Below, piece after piece: positions 19,501 through 29,898 of a stretch of DNA of 64,000 bases. Under the pieces are notes generated by a model. The model was not told the DNA's origin, ran no database searches, and worked only from the letters and a program-made list of their open reading frames with translations. Numbering within the stretch: the stretch's first letter is position 1; each line of letters begins with the position of its first letter. The translations under genes were made by a program, and so were the position numbers. The stretch is taken from contig NZ_JFCA01000006.1 in the NCBI RefSeq assembly GCF_000612585.1, positions 1 to 64,000 on the forward strand, given 5' to 3'. This DNA comes from Pseudomonas sp. CHM02. Its GTDB lineage: Bacteria > Pseudomonadota > Gammaproteobacteria > Pseudomonadales > Pseudomonadaceae.

Positions 19501-20307
19501 TCAGAGCAACGCGTTGAACAGCATTCCGGCCGCCACCAACAGACACAGGCTGGCAAACCCCACCTGCAAGGTGCGTGCGGGAATCACCGAACACAGGCGC
19601 CGACCAGCGAGCATGCCGACGATGCTCGCGCCGATGAACACCCAGCCCAGTGGTTCGATGCGCACACCGGCATGCAACGCACCGGCCACGCCGATCAACG
19701 AGAGCAGGCTGATCACCATCAGGGACGTGGCGACGATGCCGCGCATCTGCACGTCAGTGAGTTGCTTGAACGCCGGCACGATCAGAAAGCCACCGCCGAC
19801 GCCCAGCAGGCCGGACACCGCACCGGTCACTGCGCCGAGGGCGGCCAGGGTTGCGCTGCATTTGGCGGTCCAGGCCAGGCGCCCGGTCTGCTGGTCGAGC
19901 ATGCAGTTCTTCTGGCCCCAGGACGCGGCGCCATGGTCACTTGGCCCTGCTTCACGTTTTTCACGCTGCAACATGCGCCAGGCCACCAGCACCATCAATG
20001 CACTGAACAGGCCCATCAGCAGCGCTTCCGGCAGTTGGTGGGCAAGAAACACCCCCACCGGCGAAAACAGCGCGCCCAGCAAGGCGATCAGCAACGCGGC
20101 GCGGTAACGCACCAGGCCGTGGCGCAAACCGTCGATGGCGCCCACCGCTGCCGCTGCGCCCACGGCGAGCAGCGACACCGGTGCGGCCTGGGTCATGCTC
20201 AAGCCCAACCCCAGCACCAGCGCCGGCACTCCGAGGATGCCACCGCCTGCGCCGGTCAGGCCCATGACCAGGCCCATCAATAATCCCAACACACTGGCCA
20301 GCAGCAT
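19501..20307 (-). CDS. TauE/SafE-family sulfite/anion exporter
   Basis: A 268-residue membrane protein with about eight helices and the duplicated TauE/SafE signature (LTGAGGGILGVPALVLG in the first half, LLGVGGGFLIVPAF in the second). These proteins export sulfite, sulfoacetate or thiosulfate. It starts at ATG 20307 immediately after the stop of the sulfide:quinone oxidoreductase gene (TGAATG), so the two are coupled. In this context it probably expels sulfite or thiosulfate produced when sulfide is oxidised. Confidence 0.87.
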   Translation of the reverse strand: MLLASVLGLLMGLVMGLTGAGGGILGVPALVLGLGLSMTQAAPVSLLAVGAAAAVGAIDGLRHGLVRYRAALLIALLGALFSPVGVFLAHQLPEALLMGLFSALMVLVAWRMLQREKREAGPSDHGAASWGQKNCMLDQQTGRLAWTAKCSATLAALGAVTGAVSGLLGVGGGFLIVPAFKQLTDVQMRGIVATSLMVISLLSLIGVAGALHAGVRIEPLGWVFIGASIVGMLAGRRLCSVIPARTLQVGFASLCLLVAAGMLFNALL

Positions 20308-21552
20308 TCAGTCCACCTTGCTCAGGCGGGTCAGCCACTCGCGGCCCTTGAGCATGCCGTTCCAGTAGAACCATGGCAGCAAGGTGGCCTTCAGGAACCA
20401 CATCGAGCGGCGCGCCTGGGTCGGGTCCAGGGGAAAGGTCGGCAGCAGCTTGCCGCCGTAGCCAAACTCGGCCAGCACCACCTTGCCCTTCTCCACCGTC
20501 AGCGGGCAGGAACCGTAGCCGTCGTACTTGAGCGGCAGCGGCGCCTGTCTGCGCAGGGCCAGCAGGTTTTCGGCGACCACCACGATCTGCTTGCGCACTG
20601 CAGCGGCGGTCTTGGCGTTGGTGGTACCGCACACATCGCCCAGGCCAAAGATGTGCGGGTAGCGCAGGTGCTGCAGGCTGTGGGGGTTCACTTCGCACCA
20701 GCCGGCGGCGTCGGCCAGCGGGCTTTGGCGGATGAAATCCGGGGCCACTTGCGGTGGAACCACGTGCAGCATATCGAAGGACTTTTCTGCAACGCTGACG
20801 TGGCCTTCGGCGTCTTTCACTTCGAACCAGGCCTTGCGGGCCGGGCCATCGACTTTCACCAGATTGGAGTTGAATGCCAGGCGAGCGTTGTACTTTTCCA
20901 CGTACTTCATCAGTGGCGGTACAAAGGTCGCCACGCCGAACAGCGCGGCGCCGGCCAGGTCGAATTCGACGTCGATGGTGTTCAGCACGCCCTGTTTGAG
21001 CCAATGATCGCAGGACAGGTACAGGGCTTTCTGCGGTGCACCCGCGCATTTGATCGGCATGGCCGGCTGGGTAAAGATCGCCTTGCCGCCCTTGAGTTGC
21101 TGCACCAGCTCCCACGTGTAGGCGGCGTGCTGATAGCTGTAGTTGGAGGTGACGCCATGCTTGCCCAGCGTATCTTGCAGCCCTTCGACCTTCTCCCAGG
21201 CCAGGCGCAGGCCGGGACACACGATCAGGTTGTTCCAGCTAACGCGCTGGCCATTGTCGAGGACCAGCACCTGCTCGTCCGGCAGCACTTCGGTGACGGC
21301 CGCCTGTACCCAGGTAACACCATTGGGCAGTACGTCGGCCAGCGGACGACGGGTCTTTTTCACGTCGTAGGCGCCGCCGCCCACCAGCGTCCAGGCGGGC
21401 TGGTAGCAGTGATGGTCGCTCGGTTCGATCAGGGTGATGTTCAGGTGGGGGTCGCGCTTGAGCAAGCTGGCCAGCAGGCCGATGCCTGCCGAGCCGCCGC
21501 CGATGACTACGATATCGCCACTGATGGTTGGGCCCCAGTGTTGTTCGGTCAT
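20308..21552 (-). CDS. Sulfide:quinone oxidoreductase, type II-like
   Basis: A 414-residue FAD enzyme that oxidises sulfide to sulfane sulfur and passes electrons to the quinone pool at the inner membrane. The FAD motif is VVIGGGSAGIGLLASLL (about residues 15-31). The motif MPIKCAGAPQKALYLSCDHW includes the cysteine typical of type II (SQOR-like) enzymes, and a second conserved region is IFGLGDVCGTTNAKTAAAVRKQ. It is first of a leftward pair with TauE and follows the ArsR gene by 50 bases. A disulfide reductase reading is less likely because of the CAGAPQK signature and the Blh/ArsR neighbours. Confidence 0.88.
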   Translation of the reverse strand: MTEQHWGPTISGDIVVIGGGSAGIGLLASLLKRDPHLNITLIEPSDHHCYQPAWTLVGGGAYDVKKTRRPLADVLPNGVTWVQAAVTEVLPDEQVLVLDNGQRVSWNNLIVCPGLRLAWEKVEGLQDTLGKHGVTSNYSYQHAAYTWELVQQLKGGKAIFTQPAMPIKCAGAPQKALYLSCDHWLKQGVLNTIDVEFDLAGAALFGVATFVPPLMKYVEKYNARLAFNSNLVKVDGPARKAWFEVKDAEGHVSVAEKSFDMLHVVPPQVAPDFIRQSPLADAAGWCEVNPHSLQHLRYPHIFGLGDVCGTTNAKTAAAVRKQIVVVAENLLALRRQAPLPLKYDGYGSCPLTVEKGKVVLAEFGYGGKLLPTFPLDPTQARRSMWFLKATLLPWFYWNGMLKGREWLTRLSKVD

Positions 21553-21602
21553 GGTCTATCGCCTTTTTTATACATGCACACAAGGGTCGCTGCCGGATGG
21601 CG

Positions 21603-21938
21603 TCACGCCCAGCTTTTTATGACCGCGCCGCAGTACAGCCCGGACAAGGTCTTCATCACTTGAATCACTTCATGGCTGGCCAGCCCGTAAAAGATGTACT
21701 TGCCTTCCCGACGGGTGGCGACCAACCCTTCGTCGCGCAGGATGCCCAACTGTTGTGACAGCGTGGGCTGACGCACGCCGGTCAGGGCTTCGAGCTCGCC
21801 GACATTGCGCTCGCCCTGGGTCAGTTGGCACAGGATCAACAAACGGTCCTCATTGGCCAGGGCCTTGAGCAAGGAACAGGCCTTGGACGCCGATGCACGC
21901 AGTTGGGCGACTTCGCCCTCACTCAGAGTAGATTCCAT
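21603..21938 (-). CDS. ArsR-family persulfide-sensing repressor (SqrR/BigR-like)
   Basis: A 111-residue winged-helix regulator. The recognition helix is in TGVRQPTLSQQLGILRDEGL. Two cysteines, Cys37 (ILCQLTQGE) and Cys103 (GLYCGAV), are 66 residues apart, the same spacing as the Cys41/Cys107 pair that forms a tetrasulfide in Rhodobacter SqrR; the metal ligands of classical ArsR are absent. The start is the ATG at 21938; upstream in-frame codons cross the divergent promoter. It precedes sqr and tauE on the same strand and diverges from the Blh gene, so it most likely represses both directions until sulfane sulfur accumulates. Confidence 0.86.
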   Translation of the reverse strand: MESTLSEGEVAQLRASASKACSLLKALANEDRLLILCQLTQGERNVGELEALTGVRQPTLSQQLGILRDEGLVATRREGKYIFYGLASHEVIQVMKTLSGLYCGAVIKSWA

Positions 21939-22032
21939 TTGCCTCGGGTCCTTTATGTCACTTAAGCTCAAAACATTATGTGTAAACGTAAACTGATTGT
22001 AACCACTTTTTTCTTCATCGGGGACAGCCGCC
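21939..22032. promoter_or_regulatory. Divergent promoter region of the sulfide module
   Basis: A 94-base AT-rich gap between the ArsR and Blh starts. It contains a repeated GTAAAC (GTGTAAACGTAAAC near 21979-21992). I could not identify a clean BigR/SqrR palindrome. Confidence 0.5.
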
Positions 22033-22896
22033 ATGCCAGCGTTGATTCACGCTTTTCTGGACGAGGCATCGTCGACCTTCACCTACGTCGTCTATGAAAC
22101 CGACGGCGGCCCCTGTGCCATCGTCGATTCGGTGCTCGACTACGACCCGGCCTCGGGGCGCACCGACACCGCCCAGGCCGACAAGGTCATCCGCTTTGTG
22201 CGCGAGCACGGCTTGCAGGTGCACTGGCTGTTGGAAACCCACGCCCACGCCGATCACCTGTCCGCCGCGCCCTACCTGCGCCGCACGCTGGGCGGCAAGA
22301 TCGCGATCGGGCAATCCATCAGCAAAGTGCAGGACGTATTCAAGAACCTGTTCAACCTGGAGCCGGAGTTTCGGGTCGACGGGTCACAGTTCGATCACCT
22401 GTTTGCACCGGATGAAATCTTTCACATCGGCAGCCTGAAGGCTCAGGCCCTGCACGTGCCGGGGCATACCCCGGCAGACATGGCCTACTTGATCGAGGAT
22501 CGGTTGATTCTGGTGGGCGATACGCTGTTCATGCCGGACGTCGGCACGGCGCGCTGTGATTTCCCTGGCGGCGATGCGCGGCAGTTGTATGCGTCGATGC
22601 GCAAGCTGTTGGCCTTTCCGTTGGAAACCGAGTTGTACGTGTGCCATGACTACCCGCCTGAAGGCCGTGCGGCGAAGTGCCTGACCACGGTGGCCGAGCA
22701 GCGCGCGGGGAATATCCATGTGCATGACGGGGTGGATGAGGCGGCGTTTGTGGAAATGCGCACCCGGCGCGATGCCGGGCTGGGAATGCCGACGCTGTTG
22801 CTGCCGGCGATCCAGGTGAATGTGCGGGCGGGGAATATGCCGCCGGCGGAGGACAATGGTGTGGTGTACCTGAAGATTCCGGTCAACCACCTCTAA
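22033..22896 (+). CDS. blh: Beta-lactamase-like hydrolase Blh / persulfide-dioxygenase-like
   Basis: A 287-residue metallo-beta-lactamase-fold protein of the Blh/ETHE1 type. The metal motif is [15 protein letters not shown] (about residues 69-83), with [13 protein letters not shown] and [12 protein letters not shown] further on, the latter typical of persulfide dioxygenases. Relatives oxidise glutathione persulfide to sulfite using mononuclear iron. Here it diverges from the SqrR-like regulator and sulfide:quinone oxidoreductase, so it likely handles persulfide made by SQR; TauE would then remove sulfite. There is no fused rhodanese domain. The stop codon overlaps that of bkdR (CTAA at 22893-22896). 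Confidence 0.86.
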   Translation: MPALIHAFLDEASSTFTYVVYETDGGPCAIVDSVLDYDPASGRTDTAQADKVIRFVREHGLQVHWLLETHAHADHLSAAPYLRRTLGGKIAIGQSISKVQDVFKNLFNLEPEFRVDGSQFDHLFAPDEIFHIGSLKAQALHVPGHTPADMAYLIEDRLILVGDTLFMPDVGTARCDFPGGDARQLYASMRKLLAFPLETELYVCHDYPPEGRAAKCLTTVAEQRAGNIHVHDGVDEAAFVEMRTRRDAGLGMPTLLLPAIQVNVRAGNMPPAEDNGVVYLKIPVNHL

Positions 22897-23378
22897 CCCA
22901 GGTTGATGCCGTTGGCCGGTAGCGGCAATGCGGTTTTGTAGCGCACCTGTTTCAGGGCGAAGCTGGAGCGGATATTGGCGACACCCGGCACTTTGGTCAG
23001 AAAGTCCATCATGAAGCGCTCCAGCGACTGGATCGTCGGCACCAGTACACGGATGAGGTAGTCCGGGTCGCCGGCCATCAGGTAGCACTCCATCACTTCG
23101 GGCCGGTCGGAGATCGCGCCTTCGAACTGCTGCAACGCCAACTCATTCTGCTTCTCCAGGCTCACATGAATGAACACGTTGACGTGCAACCCCAGCAGGT
23201 CGGCATCCAGCAGCGTGACCTGGTCACGAATCAGGCCCAGTTCTTCCATCGCCTTGACCCGGTTGAAACACGGCGTGGGCGACAGGTTGACCGAGCGGGC
23301 CAGGTCGGCGTTGGTGATCCGCGCATTCTCCTGCAGGGCGTTGAGAATGCCGATATCGGTACGGTCCAGTTTGCGCAT
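22893..23378 (-). CDS. bkdR: Lrp/AsnC-family activator of the bkd operon
   Basis: A 161-residue Lrp-type regulator: helix-turn-helix ([24 protein letters not shown], about residues 18-41) and RAM ligand domain ([20 protein letters not shown]). It lies divergently upstream of bkdAA with about 195 bases between, as in P. putida, where BkdR activates the operon when branched-chain amino acids are present. The start ATG is at 23378. The gene is convergent with blh and their stop codons overlap by four bases. Confidence 0.92.
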   Translation of the reverse strand: MRKLDRTDIGILNALQENARITNADLARSVNLSPTPCFNRVKAMEELGLIRDQVTLLDADLLGLHVNVFIHVSLEKQNELALQQFEGAISDRPEVMECYLMAGDPDYLIRVLVPTIQSLERFMMDFLTKVPGVANIRSSFALKQVRYKTALPLPANGINLG

Positions 23379-24809
<1,431 letters not shown>

Positions 24810-24810
24810 C

Positions 24811-25869
24811 ATGAACGATCACAACAACAGCATCAAACCGGAAACCGCCATGACCACCACCACCATGACCATGATCCAGGCCCTGCGCTCGGCCATGGAT
24901 GTGATGCTCGAACGAGACGACAACGTGGTGGTCTTCGGCCAGGACGTCGGCTACTTCGGCGGCGTGTTCCGTTGCACCGAAGGCCTGCAGACCAAGTACG
25001 GCAGCTCGCGGGTGTTTGACGCGCCGATCTCCGAAAGCGGCATCATCGGCGTGGCCGTGGGCATGGGCGCCTATGGCCTGCGCCCGGTCGCCGAGATCCA
25101 GTTCGCCGACTACGTCTACCCCGCCACCGACCAGATCATCTCCGAAGCCGCCCGCCTGCGTTATCGCTCGGCCGGCCAGTTCACTGCGCCGCTGACCATG
25201 CGCATGCCGTGCGGCGGCGGCATCTACGGCGGCCAGACCCACAGCCAGAGTATCGAAGCGGTGTTCACCCAGGTCTGCGGCCTGCGCACGGTGATGCCGT
25301 CCAACCCCTATGACGCCAAGGGCCTGCTGATCGCCTCGATCGAAAACGATGACCCGGTGATCTTCCTGGAGCCCAAGCGCCTGTACAACGGCCCGTTCGA
25401 CGGCCACCACGACCGCCCGGTAACCCCGTGGTCGAAACACCCGCAAGCCCAGGTGCCGGACGGTTACTACACCGTGCCGCTGGACGTGGCCGCCATCGTG
25501 CGCCCGGGTTCGGCCGTGACCGTGCTGACCTACGGCACCACCGTGTATGTGTCGCAAGTCGCCGCCGAAGAAACCGGCATCGACGCCGAAGTCATCGACC
25601 TGCGCAGCCTGTGGCCGCTGGACCTGGAAACCATCGTCAAATCCGTGAAGAAGACCGGCCGTTGCGTGGTGGTGCATGAAGCCACCCGCACCTGCGGCTT
25701 TGGTGCCGAGCTGGTGTCGCTGGTGCAGGAACATTGCTTCCATCACCTGGAAGCGCCAATCGAACGCGTCACGGGTTGGGACACGCCCTACCCGCACGCG
25801 CAGGAGTGGGCGTATTTCCCAGGGCCGTCCCGAGTGGGCGCGGCGTTGAAACGGGTCATGGAGGTCTGA
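24811..25869 (+). CDS. bkdAB: 2-oxoisovalerate dehydrogenase E1 beta subunit
   Basis: A 352-residue E1 beta subunit that completes the alpha2beta2 E1 enzyme. The transketolase-type region is seen in VVFGQDVGYFGGVFRCT, FDAPISESGIIGVAVG and the C-terminal VVVHEATRTCGFGAELV. Two in-frame ATGs (24811 and 24850) are possible; the first follows the bkdAA stop by one base and matches the known P. putida N-terminus, so I use it. It ends directly before bkdB with zero bases between stop and start. Confidence 0.95.
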   Translation: MNDHNNSIKPETAMTTTTMTMIQALRSAMDVMLERDDNVVVFGQDVGYFGGVFRCTEGLQTKYGSSRVFDAPISESGIIGVAVGMGAYGLRPVAEIQFADYVYPATDQIISEAARLRYRSAGQFTAPLTMRMPCGGGIYGGQTHSQSIEAVFTQVCGLRTVMPSNPYDAKGLLIASIENDDPVIFLEPKRLYNGPFDGHHDRPVTPWSKHPQAQVPDGYYTVPLDVAAIVRPGSAVTVLTYGTTVYVSQVAAEETGIDAEVIDLRSLWPLDLETIVKSVKKTGRCVVVHEATRTCGFGAELVSLVQEHCFHHLEAPIERVTGWDTPYPHAQEWAYFPGPSRVGAALKRVMEV

Positions 25870-27141
25870 ATGGGCACGCACGTTATCAAGATGCCGGACA
25901 TTGGCGAAGGCATCGCGGAAGTCGAACTGTCGGTGTGGCATGTGAAGGTCGGCGACATGGTCGTCGAAGACCAGGTGCTGGCGGATGTCATGACCGACAA
26001 GGCGATGGTGGATATTCCCTCGCCCGTGCACGGCAAAGTGATCGCCCTCGGCGGCGAGCCAGGTGAAGTCATGGCCGTGGGCAGTATTTTGATCAGCATT
26101 GAAGTGGAAGGTGCGGGCAACGCCAAGGACGCGCCGGTCGTGAAAGAAGCACCGAAGGAAGTGCCGAAGGCTGCACCGGTGGTTGAAGCCAAGCCTGCGC
26201 CGGTGGCCACTGAAAGCAAACCAGCGCCGGCCGTCGCAGCCCGGGCCCCAGTGGCACGCGAAGCCGACGAACGCCCATTGGCCTCTCCTGCCGTGCGCAA
26301 ACACGCATTGGATGCCGGGATTCAACTGCGTCTGGTGCAGGGCACTGGCCCGGCGGGCCGGATTCTGCATGAAGATCTGGACGCCTACTTGCTCCAGGGT
26401 GCGGCGCCCACCAAAACCGCTGCCAACCCCTACGCCGAACGCAACGACGAAGAACAGATCCCGGTGATCGGCATGCGCCGCAAGATCGCCCAGCGCATGC
26501 AGGACGCTACCCGTCGTGCCGCGCACTTCAGCTATGTGGAAGAGATCGACGTCACCGCCCTCGACGAGTTGCGCGTGCACCTCAACGAGAAGCACGGCGC
26601 CACGCGCGGCAAGCTGACCCTGCTGCCGTTCATCGTGCGCGCCATGGTCGTGGCGTTGCGGGACTTCCCGCAGATCAATGCACGTTACGACGATGAAGCC
26701 CAGGTCATCACCCGCCTTGGCGCGGTGCACGTAGGTGTCGCCACCCAGAGCGACGTAGGCCTGATGGTACCGGTGGTGCGTCACGCCGAAGCCCGCAGCC
26801 TGTGGGGCAACGCCGAGGAAATCGCGCGTTTGGCCACTGCTGCGCGCAATGGCAAGGCCAGCCGCGATGAACTGTCCGGTTCGACCATCACCCTGACCAG
26901 CCTGGGAGCCTTGGGCGGCATCGTCAGCACGCCGGTGCTGAACCTGCCGGAAGTGGCCATCGTGGGCGTCAACCGTATCGTCGAACGGCCGATGGTGATC
27001 AAGGGCCAGATCGTGGTGCGCAAGATGATGAACCTCTCCAGCTCGTTCGATCACCGCGTGGTCGACGGCATGGACGCGGCGCAATTCATCCAGGCCATTC
27101 GCGGCCTGCTCGAACAACCCGCCAGCCTGTTCCTGGAGTAA
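25870..27141 (+). CDS. bkdB: Lipoamide acyltransferase E2 of branched-chain keto-acid dehydrogenase
   Basis: A 423-residue E2 core. One lipoyl domain with the lipoylated lysine in MTDKAMVDIP (Lys44), an Ala/Pro/Lys-rich linker (about 80-130), a peripheral-subunit-binding domain (SPAVRKHALDAG... with GTGPAGRI, about 138-175) and the catalytic domain with SFDHRVVDGMDAAQF (His about 395). It moves the branched acyl group to CoA. The start codon comes right after the bkdAB stop; GGAGGTCTGA provides the ribosome site. Confidence 0.95.
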   Translation: MGTHVIKMPDIGEGIAEVELSVWHVKVGDMVVEDQVLADVMTDKAMVDIPSPVHGKVIALGGEPGEVMAVGSILISIEVEGAGNAKDAPVVKEAPKEVPKAAPVVEAKPAPVATESKPAPAVAARAPVAREADERPLASPAVRKHALDAGIQLRLVQGTGPAGRILHEDLDAYLLQGAAPTKTAANPYAERNDEEQIPVIGMRRKIAQRMQDATRRAAHFSYVEEIDVTALDELRVHLNEKHGATRGKLTLLPFIVRAMVVALRDFPQINARYDDEAQVITRLGAVHVGVATQSDVGLMVPVVRHAEARSLWGNAEEIARLATAARNGKASRDELSGSTITLTSLGALGGIVSTPVLNLPEVAIVGVNRIVERPMVIKGQIVVRKMMNLSSSFDHRVVDGMDAAQFIQAIRGLLEQPASLFLE

Positions 27142-27144
27142 GGC

Positions 27145-28524
27145 ATGACTCAGACTTTGAATACCACGCTGCTGATCATCGGCGGCGGCCCTGGCGGTTA
27201 CGTGGCGGCAATTCGTGCCGGGCAACTGGGGATCCCGACCCTCCTGGTGGAAGGCCAGGGGCTGGGCGGCACCTGCCTGAACATCGGCTGCATTCCCTCC
27301 AAGGCCTTGATCCACGTGGCCGAACAGTTCCAGCAAACCCTCCACCACAGCCAGGGTTCGCAACTGGGCATCGAAGTGGGTGTGCCGACCCTGGACATCC
27401 GCAAGAGCGTGGAATGGAAAGACGGCATCGTCGACCGCCTGACCACCGGCGTCGCCGCGCTGCTGAAAAAACACAAGGTGCAGGTGATCCACGGCTGGGC
27501 CAAGGTCGTGGACGGCAAGACCGTCGATGTCGGCGACCAACGCATCCAGTGCGAACACCTGCTGCTGGCCACCGGCTCGAAAAGCGTCAACTTGCCGATG
27601 CTGCCGATTGGCGGTCCGATCATCTCGTCCACCGAAGCGCTGGCGCCGACGCGGGTGCCCAAGCGCCTGATCGTGGTGGGTGGCGGCTACATCGGCCTGG
27701 AACTGGGGATCGCCTACCGCAAGCTCGGCGCCGAGGTCAGCGTGGTCGAGGCCCAGGATCGCATCCTGCCGGCCTACGACGCCGAGTTGACCCAACCGGT
27801 GAACGAATCCCTCAGGCAACTGGGGGTGAAGCTGTACCTCAAGCACAGCGTCAGCGGTTTTGCGGACAATAAACTGCAGGTGCGTGACCCGAATGGCGAC
27901 ACCCTGTCGCTGGAAACCGACCAGGTACTGGTCGCCGTTGGTCGCAAACCCAACACCCAGGGCTGGAACCTCGAGGCGCTGAACCTGGAGATGAACGGCG
28001 CGGCGATCAAGATCGACAGCCGCTGCCAGACCAGCATGCGCAACGTGTGGGCCATCGGCGACCTGAGCGGCGAGCCGATGCTGGCACACCGCGCCATGGC
28101 GCAGGGTGAAATGGTCGCCGAACTGATCAGCGGCAAGTCCCGCGAATTCAACCCGGCCGCGATCCCGGCGGTGTGCTTCACCGACCCGGAACTGGTGGTG
28201 GTCGGCAAGACACCCGATGAAGCCAAGGCCGCTGGCCTGGACTGCATCGTGTCGAGCTTCCCGTTCGCGGCCAATGGCCGGGCCATGACCCTGGAGTCGA
28301 AAACCGGCTTCGTGCGCGTGGTGGCACGCCGTGACAACCACCTGATCGTCGGCTGGCAGGCCGTGGGGGTGGGTGTCTCGGAACTGTCCACCGCGTTCGG
28401 CCTGAGCCTGGAAATGGGCGCGCGCCTGGAAGACGTGGCCGGCACCATCCACGCCCACCCGACCCTCGGTGAAGCCGTGCAGGAAGCCGCGTTAAGGGCC
28501 CTGGGCCACGCGCTGCACCTGTAA
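27145..28524 (+). CDS. lpdV: Dihydrolipoyl dehydrogenase of the bkd complex (LPD-Val)
   Basis: A 459-residue FAD disulfide oxidoreductase. FAD motif [13 protein letters not shown] (9-21), redox disulfide [18 protein letters not shown] motif [12 protein letters not shown] and the C-terminal His-Glu pair in [14 protein letters not shown]. It re-oxidises the lipoyl group of BkdB. Its place as last gene of the operon, three bases after bkdB, identifies it as the valine-specific LpdV rather than the general Lpd. Confidence 0.95.
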   Translation: MTQTLNTTLLIIGGGPGGYVAAIRAGQLGIPTLLVEGQGLGGTCLNIGCIPSKALIHVAEQFQQTLHHSQGSQLGIEVGVPTLDIRKSVEWKDGIVDRLTTGVAALLKKHKVQVIHGWAKVVDGKTVDVGDQRIQCEHLLLATGSKSVNLPMLPIGGPIISSTEALAPTRVPKRLIVVGGGYIGLELGIAYRKLGAEVSVVEAQDRILPAYDAELTQPVNESLRQLGVKLYLKHSVSGFADNKLQVRDPNGDTLSLETDQVLVAVGRKPNTQGWNLEALNLEMNGAAIKIDSRCQTSMRNVWAIGDLSGEPMLAHRAMAQGEMVAELISGKSREFNPAAIPAVCFTDPELVVVGKTPDEAKAAGLDCIVSSFPFAANGRAMTLESKTGFVRVVARRDNHLIVGWQAVGVGVSELSTAFGLSLEMGARLEDVAGTIHAHPTLGEAVQEAALRALGHALHL

Positions 28525-28538
28525 ACACGAGGTGAGGC

Positions 28539-28607
28539 CATCGCGGGCAAGCCCGGCTCCCACAATGGAATGCATTGCAAATGTGGGAGCTGGCTTGCCT
28601 GCGATAG
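28539..28607. repeat. REPIN downstream of lpdV
   Basis: Facing REP arms ATCGCGGGCAAGCCCGGCTCCCACA at about 28539-28563 (core GGCAAGCCCGGCTCCC) and TGTGGGAGCTGGCTTGCCTGCGAT ending at 28607. It follows the bkd operon by 15 bases. Confidence 0.75.
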
Positions 28608-28749
28608 CGGTGGATCAGCCATTACAGAGGCTGAATGGTCCGCCCACCCGCTCCCACACCGGCCAAGAATGAAGTATTGTTGCGCCCATCCAGAAAAAAA
28701 CCGACAAGCCTGCCTTCGACCAGGCGGTTGACCAGAGATAGAGGGTGTC

Positions 28750-29769
28750 ATGGGTAACGAAAGCATCAATTGGGACAAGCTGGGTTTTGACTACATCAAG
28801 ACCGACAAGCGGTTTCTCCAGGTCTGGAAAAACGGCGAATGGCAAGCTGGCACCCTGACCGACGACAACGTGCTGCACATCAGCGAGGGCTCCACCGCCC
28901 TGCACTATGGCCAGCAGTGCTTCGAAGGCCTCAAGGCGTACCGCTGCAAGGACGGTTCGATCAACCTGTTCCGCCCGGACCAGAACGCCGCCCGCATGCA
29001 GCGCAGCTGCGCACGCCTGCTGATGCCGCATGTGTCGACCGAAGACTTCATCGAAGCCTGCAAACAAGTGGTCAAGGCCAACGAGCGCTTCATCCCGCCG
29101 TACGGCAGTGGCGGCGCGCTGTACCTGCGCCCGTTCGTGATCGGCATCGGTGACAACATCGGCGTGCGTACCGCACCGGAATTCATCTTCTCGGTGTTCG
29201 CGATCCCGGTTGGCGCCTACTTCAAGGGCGGCCTGGTGCCACACAATTTCCAGATATCCACCTTCGACCGCGCCGCGCCACAGGGCACCGGTGCCGCCAA
29301 GGTCGGTGGCAACTACGCCGCCAGCCTGATGCCTGGTTCTGAAGCGAAGAAATCCGGTTTCGCCGACGCGATCTACCTGGATCCGATGACCCACTCGAAA
29401 ATCGAAGAAGTCGGCTCGGCCAACTTCTTCGGGATCACCCACGACAATAAGTTCATCACGCCGAAGTCGCCTTCGGTGCTGCCAGGCATCACCCGCCTGT
29501 CGCTGATCGAACTGGCCAAGACCCGCCTGGGCCTGGACGTGGTCGAGGGCGAAGTGTTCATCGACAAGCTCGACCAGTTCAAGGAAGCCGGCGCCTGTGG
29601 TACTGCTGCGGTGATCTCGCCGATCGGCGGCATCCAGTACAACGGCAAGCTGCACGTGTTCCACAGCGAGACCGAAGTCGGGCCGATCACCCAGAAGCTC
29701 TACAAAGAGCTGACTGGCGTGCAGACCGGCGACGTCGAAGCGCCAGCAGGCTGGATCGTCAAGGTCTAA
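28750..29769 (+). CDS. ilvE: Branched-chain amino acid aminotransferase
   Basis: A 339-residue class IV PLP aminotransferase of the longer BCAT type. Motifs: STALHYGQQCFEGLKAYR near the N-terminus, GTGAAKVGGNYAASL with the PLP lysine, EVGSANFFGI and the C-terminal EAGACGTAAVISPIGGI. It interconverts branched-chain amino acids and their 2-oxo acids, which are the substrates of the bkd complex just upstream, so the pair covers the first two steps of catabolism (or the last step of synthesis). Ribosome site GATAGAGGGTGTC. The 226-base gap with a REPIN suggests a separate promoter from bkd. Confidence 0.93.
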   Translation: MGNESINWDKLGFDYIKTDKRFLQVWKNGEWQAGTLTDDNVLHISEGSTALHYGQQCFEGLKAYRCKDGSINLFRPDQNAARMQRSCARLLMPHVSTEDFIEACKQVVKANERFIPPYGSGGALYLRPFVIGIGDNIGVRTAPEFIFSVFAIPVGAYFKGGLVPHNFQISTFDRAAPQGTGAAKVGGNYAASLMPGSEAKKSGFADAIYLDPMTHSKIEEVGSANFFGITHDNKFITPKSPSVLPGITRLSLIELAKTRLGLDVVEGEVFIDKLDQFKEAGACGTAAVISPIGGIQYNGKLHVFHSETEVGPITQKLYKELTGVQTGDVEAPAGWIVKV

Positions 29770-29789
29770 CCCATAACAACGCGAAACCA

Positions 29790-29884
29790 AAATGTGGGAG
29801 CGGGCTTGCTCGCGAAAGCGGTCTATCAGCACTGAAATCGGTGACTGACACTCCGCTTTCGCGAGCAAGCCCGCTCCCACATTT
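29790..29884. repeat. REPIN (32-bp perfect inverted repeat)
   Basis: Perfectly complementary 32-base arms at 29790-29821 and 29853-29884, with the core GGGAGCGGGCTTGCTCGCGA. Same class as 1384-1479. It sits between the convergent stops of ilvE and the tandem GNAT gene. Confidence 0.9.
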
Positions 29885-29898
29885 GTTCTCAGGTGTTC

